From Phalacrocorax aristotelis (lineage: Eukaryota > Chordata > Aves > Suliformes > Phalacrocoracidae), in contig NC_134280.1 of NCBI RefSeq assembly GCF_949628215.1, positions 49,936,621 to 50,000,620 of the forward strand: a DNA stretch of 64,000 nt, read 5' to 3'. Under the pieces are notes generated by a model. The model worked only from the letters and a program-made list of their open reading frames with translations. It searched no databases and was not told where the DNA came from. The position numbers and the translations under genes are program-made. Below are positions 33,801 through 64,000 of the stretch, in pieces. The stretch's first letter is position 1; every line of letters begins with the position of its first letter.

Positions 33801-36064
33801 ATAGCACTGCTAAACATACAATGAATTCTTAACTTTGGGTGCCTTCCCCTTTTGCAAACTCTGAGTCCAGCCTATACCATGTATTACTGCTGCCTGTCTC
33901 TGTTTTATTGCTGTCTTGAAGTTTTGGTCTCAACATCAAACTGATGATGCACAACTTGAATGAATGAATGAACAGCTGACTGACTTCCTGATACTTGTCT
34001 ACAGCAAGGCCCCTATGAATAAACAGTTAGTGACGGAGTCATTAAGTACTACAAATTGCAGTTGTTATTAGGGCATACAGGGCTTGTCTTAAAGGTTTTG
34101 AGACTGGTGTTCAGAACTGACTTAGTTTCTTTGTCCTAATCAGACACTACCTGCATAGGTCAATTTGCATACTATCTGTATGATGCTCTGAGCTTTAGCT
34201 ACCTTTCTGGAAGCCCTGATCAGCCCAGGACAGCCTCTAAAACTTGAGCAGTGGCTGATGGATTTGGGAGATCTGTGAATTACCATCAGCCACTGTAGCA
34301 GTGGTTGTATTGCAGAGGTTGATCATTGCAGGCTGGCCTAGGGATAGGCACTTTAAATTGCAAACAGTCCCTACCTATTCTTTGGCAACCTTACTAGACT
34401 CTGTGCAGCAGCATTTATCTTGTTCATCTCTGCCTAATGCTCCTTCTTTTCCTATATTGAGTGTTTATTTCCTAAGCCTACTATTAGTGCAGCATTCCCA
34501 GTACTTACATTGGCTAGCTGTCTACTCATACACCTTTGCACCCCTTCCTTGTGCTCCAGATGGCTTTGACATAGTAGGATATTTACAGACTAGAGGAGCA
34601 ACACTACAGTCATAAACTGCTTTTTGAAGTGCCCAGCTGAACTGTACTAGTTATCCCTCACATGCTGTTCAACAGGGGATGAACATCTACCAGAATTTAA
34701 GTTTAATTACAAAGTCTAAGCTTCAGGTTTGCAAAAGAAATGTAAATTTCAATCTTTAGGATTCAAAAGTAATGAAGTACTTGTACTTTCTTTCGGTTTT
34801 GCTTAAGTAGAAATGCCAGTGCCACCTTAAAACACTTGGTATTCATACCATTGTGTTTTGTACTAGTAAAAATGTGAAATTAAAACTTGCCCTTGAATCC
34901 TGACCTACAGATGGGATTATGGATTCCTCTACCTTTTTGCGATACTTCTAAGAGGATGTTATTAGGATTATGCACAGGAGTTTTGGTAAGACGATAAATG
35001 AATGGACAAAAGACACTGGCATCACAATGTTCTACTCAGGAATATGTAGTTTGGACCATTTCAATATTATACATGCAGTCTGTCTGCAAAAAATCTATGT
35101 TCTGATTGTAAGTGCTCAAACAACATTACTCTGAATTAATGACGAGCAGGGTTAACTTTCAGGATAGTTATGTAGAAATGCTGGTTATGAAAAGAAAGAA
35201 GCTATGAAGATGAGCTGATAAGTAAGAGCAGCCAGTTCAGTTCAAACTGGCTGTATCCTCAGAGTTGAGACACAAATATCTAAACAGAATCACAGTTATA
35301 TTTCTGTTTTAACTTCCAGTGTTTTTTTGTTTGAGCCTGTTAAGCCTGCCCATTATGACGGTCTAGTGTCTCGATTGGCACTGTTGTTGGGTAGTTAAAC
35401 TGAGCTGCAATTCAATTAAATTTTCTCTTTCAGATTTGTTTATGTGACAGTCATTTTTCTGACAGTTGTGATTTGATTTCCTCAATCTGCATAGTTCAGA
35501 TTTGGCACTTATTGGCCAGTCAGAATTCAGAACCACAGGGGCTATAGTGTCTTATTGCTGTGACTAATCAGCTTGAAATTAAGATATCAAAAAAAATTTA
35601 GGGGAAGGTATGGCCGGAAGCAGCTTTGTTTTGCTAGCCGAGGTGAAGACTTTAAATACATTTTGTTTCAGAAAGTCTTTTTTTCATAATTTTGAATCTC
35701 CTTTATGAGACGCTATGTACCTGCAATATGCTTTTTCTAAACATTATGGCTTTAATTTTCTGCTCTGCTCTGAATTTTTTGTATATTGCAGGTATGCACA
35801 GTATTCAGCCTGCTGCAGACCTGCCAAAAGGCCTTATGTATGTGTTTTGCTTCCATTTTCAGCTGTTGCGGTTAGAAGTACCACCTTAATTAACATCCTG
35901 GAAGCTCGGACTGAAGTGCAAGCACAGCCTGTAAGGAAGAGACAAGTACTGTATGTAAATTTGGCATACTTTGAAATGTTTCCCCAAATTACTGTGTAGA
36001 AGATATCTTGCTAGAAATGGGCTGGCTCTGAGGTCCTTTGAACAAAAAGGAAATAATTTTCTAA

Positions 36065-62746
<26,682 letters not shown>

Positions 62747-64000
62747 GTAAGGGTCAGTCCTTGAATAAATCTGTTCTGATATCTGCCCATAAAACTGTTC
62801 TACTCATTGTCTAAAAAAAAAATTTAGTAGGACTTGCAATATACAGTTATGTGTTATTTCTTTGGCAACATATGCTGTTTTGCTGGTTGTTTTTTTTTGT
62901 TTGTTTCCACTTCTATAAATTTAATAGCTTTATGTACCAAGGAAACCATATTCTATTTCTTATGCTTTCAAGCGTAAAGAAAGCATGTGGCCCAAAGTCA
63001 TCTTTACACATGTGTAGTTCCCTGGAACTCGTGTAATGTGACTCATATTTGTCCCATAAACAGTAAGATGAGTGTCTTCTGTTTTTTGTTATTACAATTT
63101 TGCTTTGATTTGTTTCTGGCTGCAGTTGTAAAGACAGAGTAAAAGATATACTTCTTACTCTTTAAATCTTATTGGTTTAAATAATACTGAAAGATGCTGG
63201 CCCACAAGTTGTAATTTGTGCTTGGGAAACATAATTAATCAAAAATTTATTCTAATAACACCCACTATTAGAATGCAGTAGATGTTATCTATTCAATATT
63301 CTGCTGTTGTGGAGGCCTGCTTTGAGTGAGCTTCTGTTCATCCTTCCCTTTTAGATTTTTATGACTTTAATAAACATGCTGAGTTTGTTCAGGATTACAT
63401 AGCTGAACTAGTTTTCCTCTCTTGACCTTAGGTGTCCAAGAGATCTTGGTGCCTTTGGCTAATCATTAAAGATTAGGAAATACAACTTTGTTTTTTCATA
63501 GTTCAAATTGTTCTTCAGATGCCTGTTAGCTTGTACTTTAAATTTCCCCATATTTTTCACTTATTAGTCAAGTCAAAGAAAAGTCAGCATTTCATACATG
63601 TGGCTTTGATATTAGTAGGGTCTTTGTAGCAGATTCTGTAATGTAGCTAATAATTTATATTTGTAATCTTAATTTCTCCCTTGTACTATCCATCTGACAC
63701 TTAGAATGAACAGAACAAGTTCATAGTTTGCTTACAATTAGATAAGTGTGATTTTTCATTTTCAATACTTCATGTTATTTTTTTAATGGCAAATGATTCA
63801 AGATTCTGATAGGAACTCAAATACAAAATGTTTTAGTACTTCTAGGTCATTAGTGATATACTTCCTGAAATTCTTTTGTTTTCTGAAAACTAGCTTTTGC
63901 AAAATCTTGTATAAAAAAAATACTTGGAACCCAGCTATTTTAAATTAACAGAAAGCTATAGATGCATCTGACTTCAAAAGGACATGATCTCAGTTCTGTC
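62747..64000 (+). other. CPT1A: CPT1A intron 18, incomplete
   Basis: 1,254 bp to the window edge. No sequence resembling the final exon (about 28 codons, SHRFGRHLKEAMTDI in human) is visible, so the last exon lies past 64000. AT-rich, no repeat recognised. Confidence 0.85.

Noticed and set aside
62747..64000. Search for the last CPT1A exon inside the window
   Set aside because: No stretch encoding the expected C-terminal end (SHRFGRHL-like) after an acceptor was found; the gene continues past 64000.

Overview
This is a piece of a vertebrate nuclear genome, almost certainly a bird. It is AT-rich and gene-sparse, holds many 5'-truncated CR1-type LINE copies with the avian 3' ends (for example TAGAATCACAGAATGG next to GGAAGGGACC), and carries two LTRs of the common avian ERV type (TGTGCTGG...ATTAAACTG...ACCACGACA). 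The one gene I can name is CPT1A, carnitine palmitoyltransferase 1A, the malonyl-CoA-regulated liver-type enzyme of the mitochondrial outer membrane. It lies on the + strand. Its probable non-coding exon 1 is in a CpG island near 24.3 kb. Seventeen coding exons run from the ATG at 36095 to 62746 and together encode 742 residues with no stop or frameshift. The last coding exon (about 28 codons in human) and the 3' UTR lie beyond 64000.

Layout. 1-23.9 kb: about 24 kb upstream of CPT1A with no gene that I can recognise. It holds a CR1 3' end (1.8-2.0 kb), a degenerate CCTAA/CTAACC-rich stretch (3.4-3.75 kb), and a highly degenerate minisatellite of roughly 31-bp units in two blocks (4.2-5.5 and 8.2-8.96 kb). 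Between the blocks lies a decayed ERV internal region on the - strand (gag-like coiled coil at 7.6-8.1 kb, reverse transcriptase fragment at 6.4-6.6 kb). A + strand solo LTR (5919-6393, 5-bp target duplication CAGCC) is inserted into the reverse transcriptase part. Further along are CR1 copies at 9 kb and 20-21.5 kb, and a truncated LTR at 19.3-19.7 kb between two copies of a 245-bp sequence.

23.9-36 kb: the CPT1A promoter CpG island with CCAAT boxes and GC boxes, exon 1, and an 11.7-kb intron 1. Intron 1 contains a second CpG island with two CACGTG sites 42 bp apart. 36-62.75 kb: the coding exons. All have GT-AG junctions, and I checked the reading phase across each one. Introns hold further CR1 copies (11, 15), two probable MIR-like SINEs (4, 9), an (AT)n run (15), and a diverged 380-bp direct duplication on either side of exon 17.

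Function. The protein has the full set of CPT1A landmarks at human numbering: E3/H5 in the N-terminal regulatory segment, two membrane segments (about 48-75 and 103-122), catalytic H473 with D477, K556/K560/K561, M593 and the S685-T686-S687 motif. Exon 17 is three codons shorter than the human protein as I recall it. I saw no previously undescribed biological system. The most unusual items are repeat structures and possible regulatory or structural features of CPT1A.
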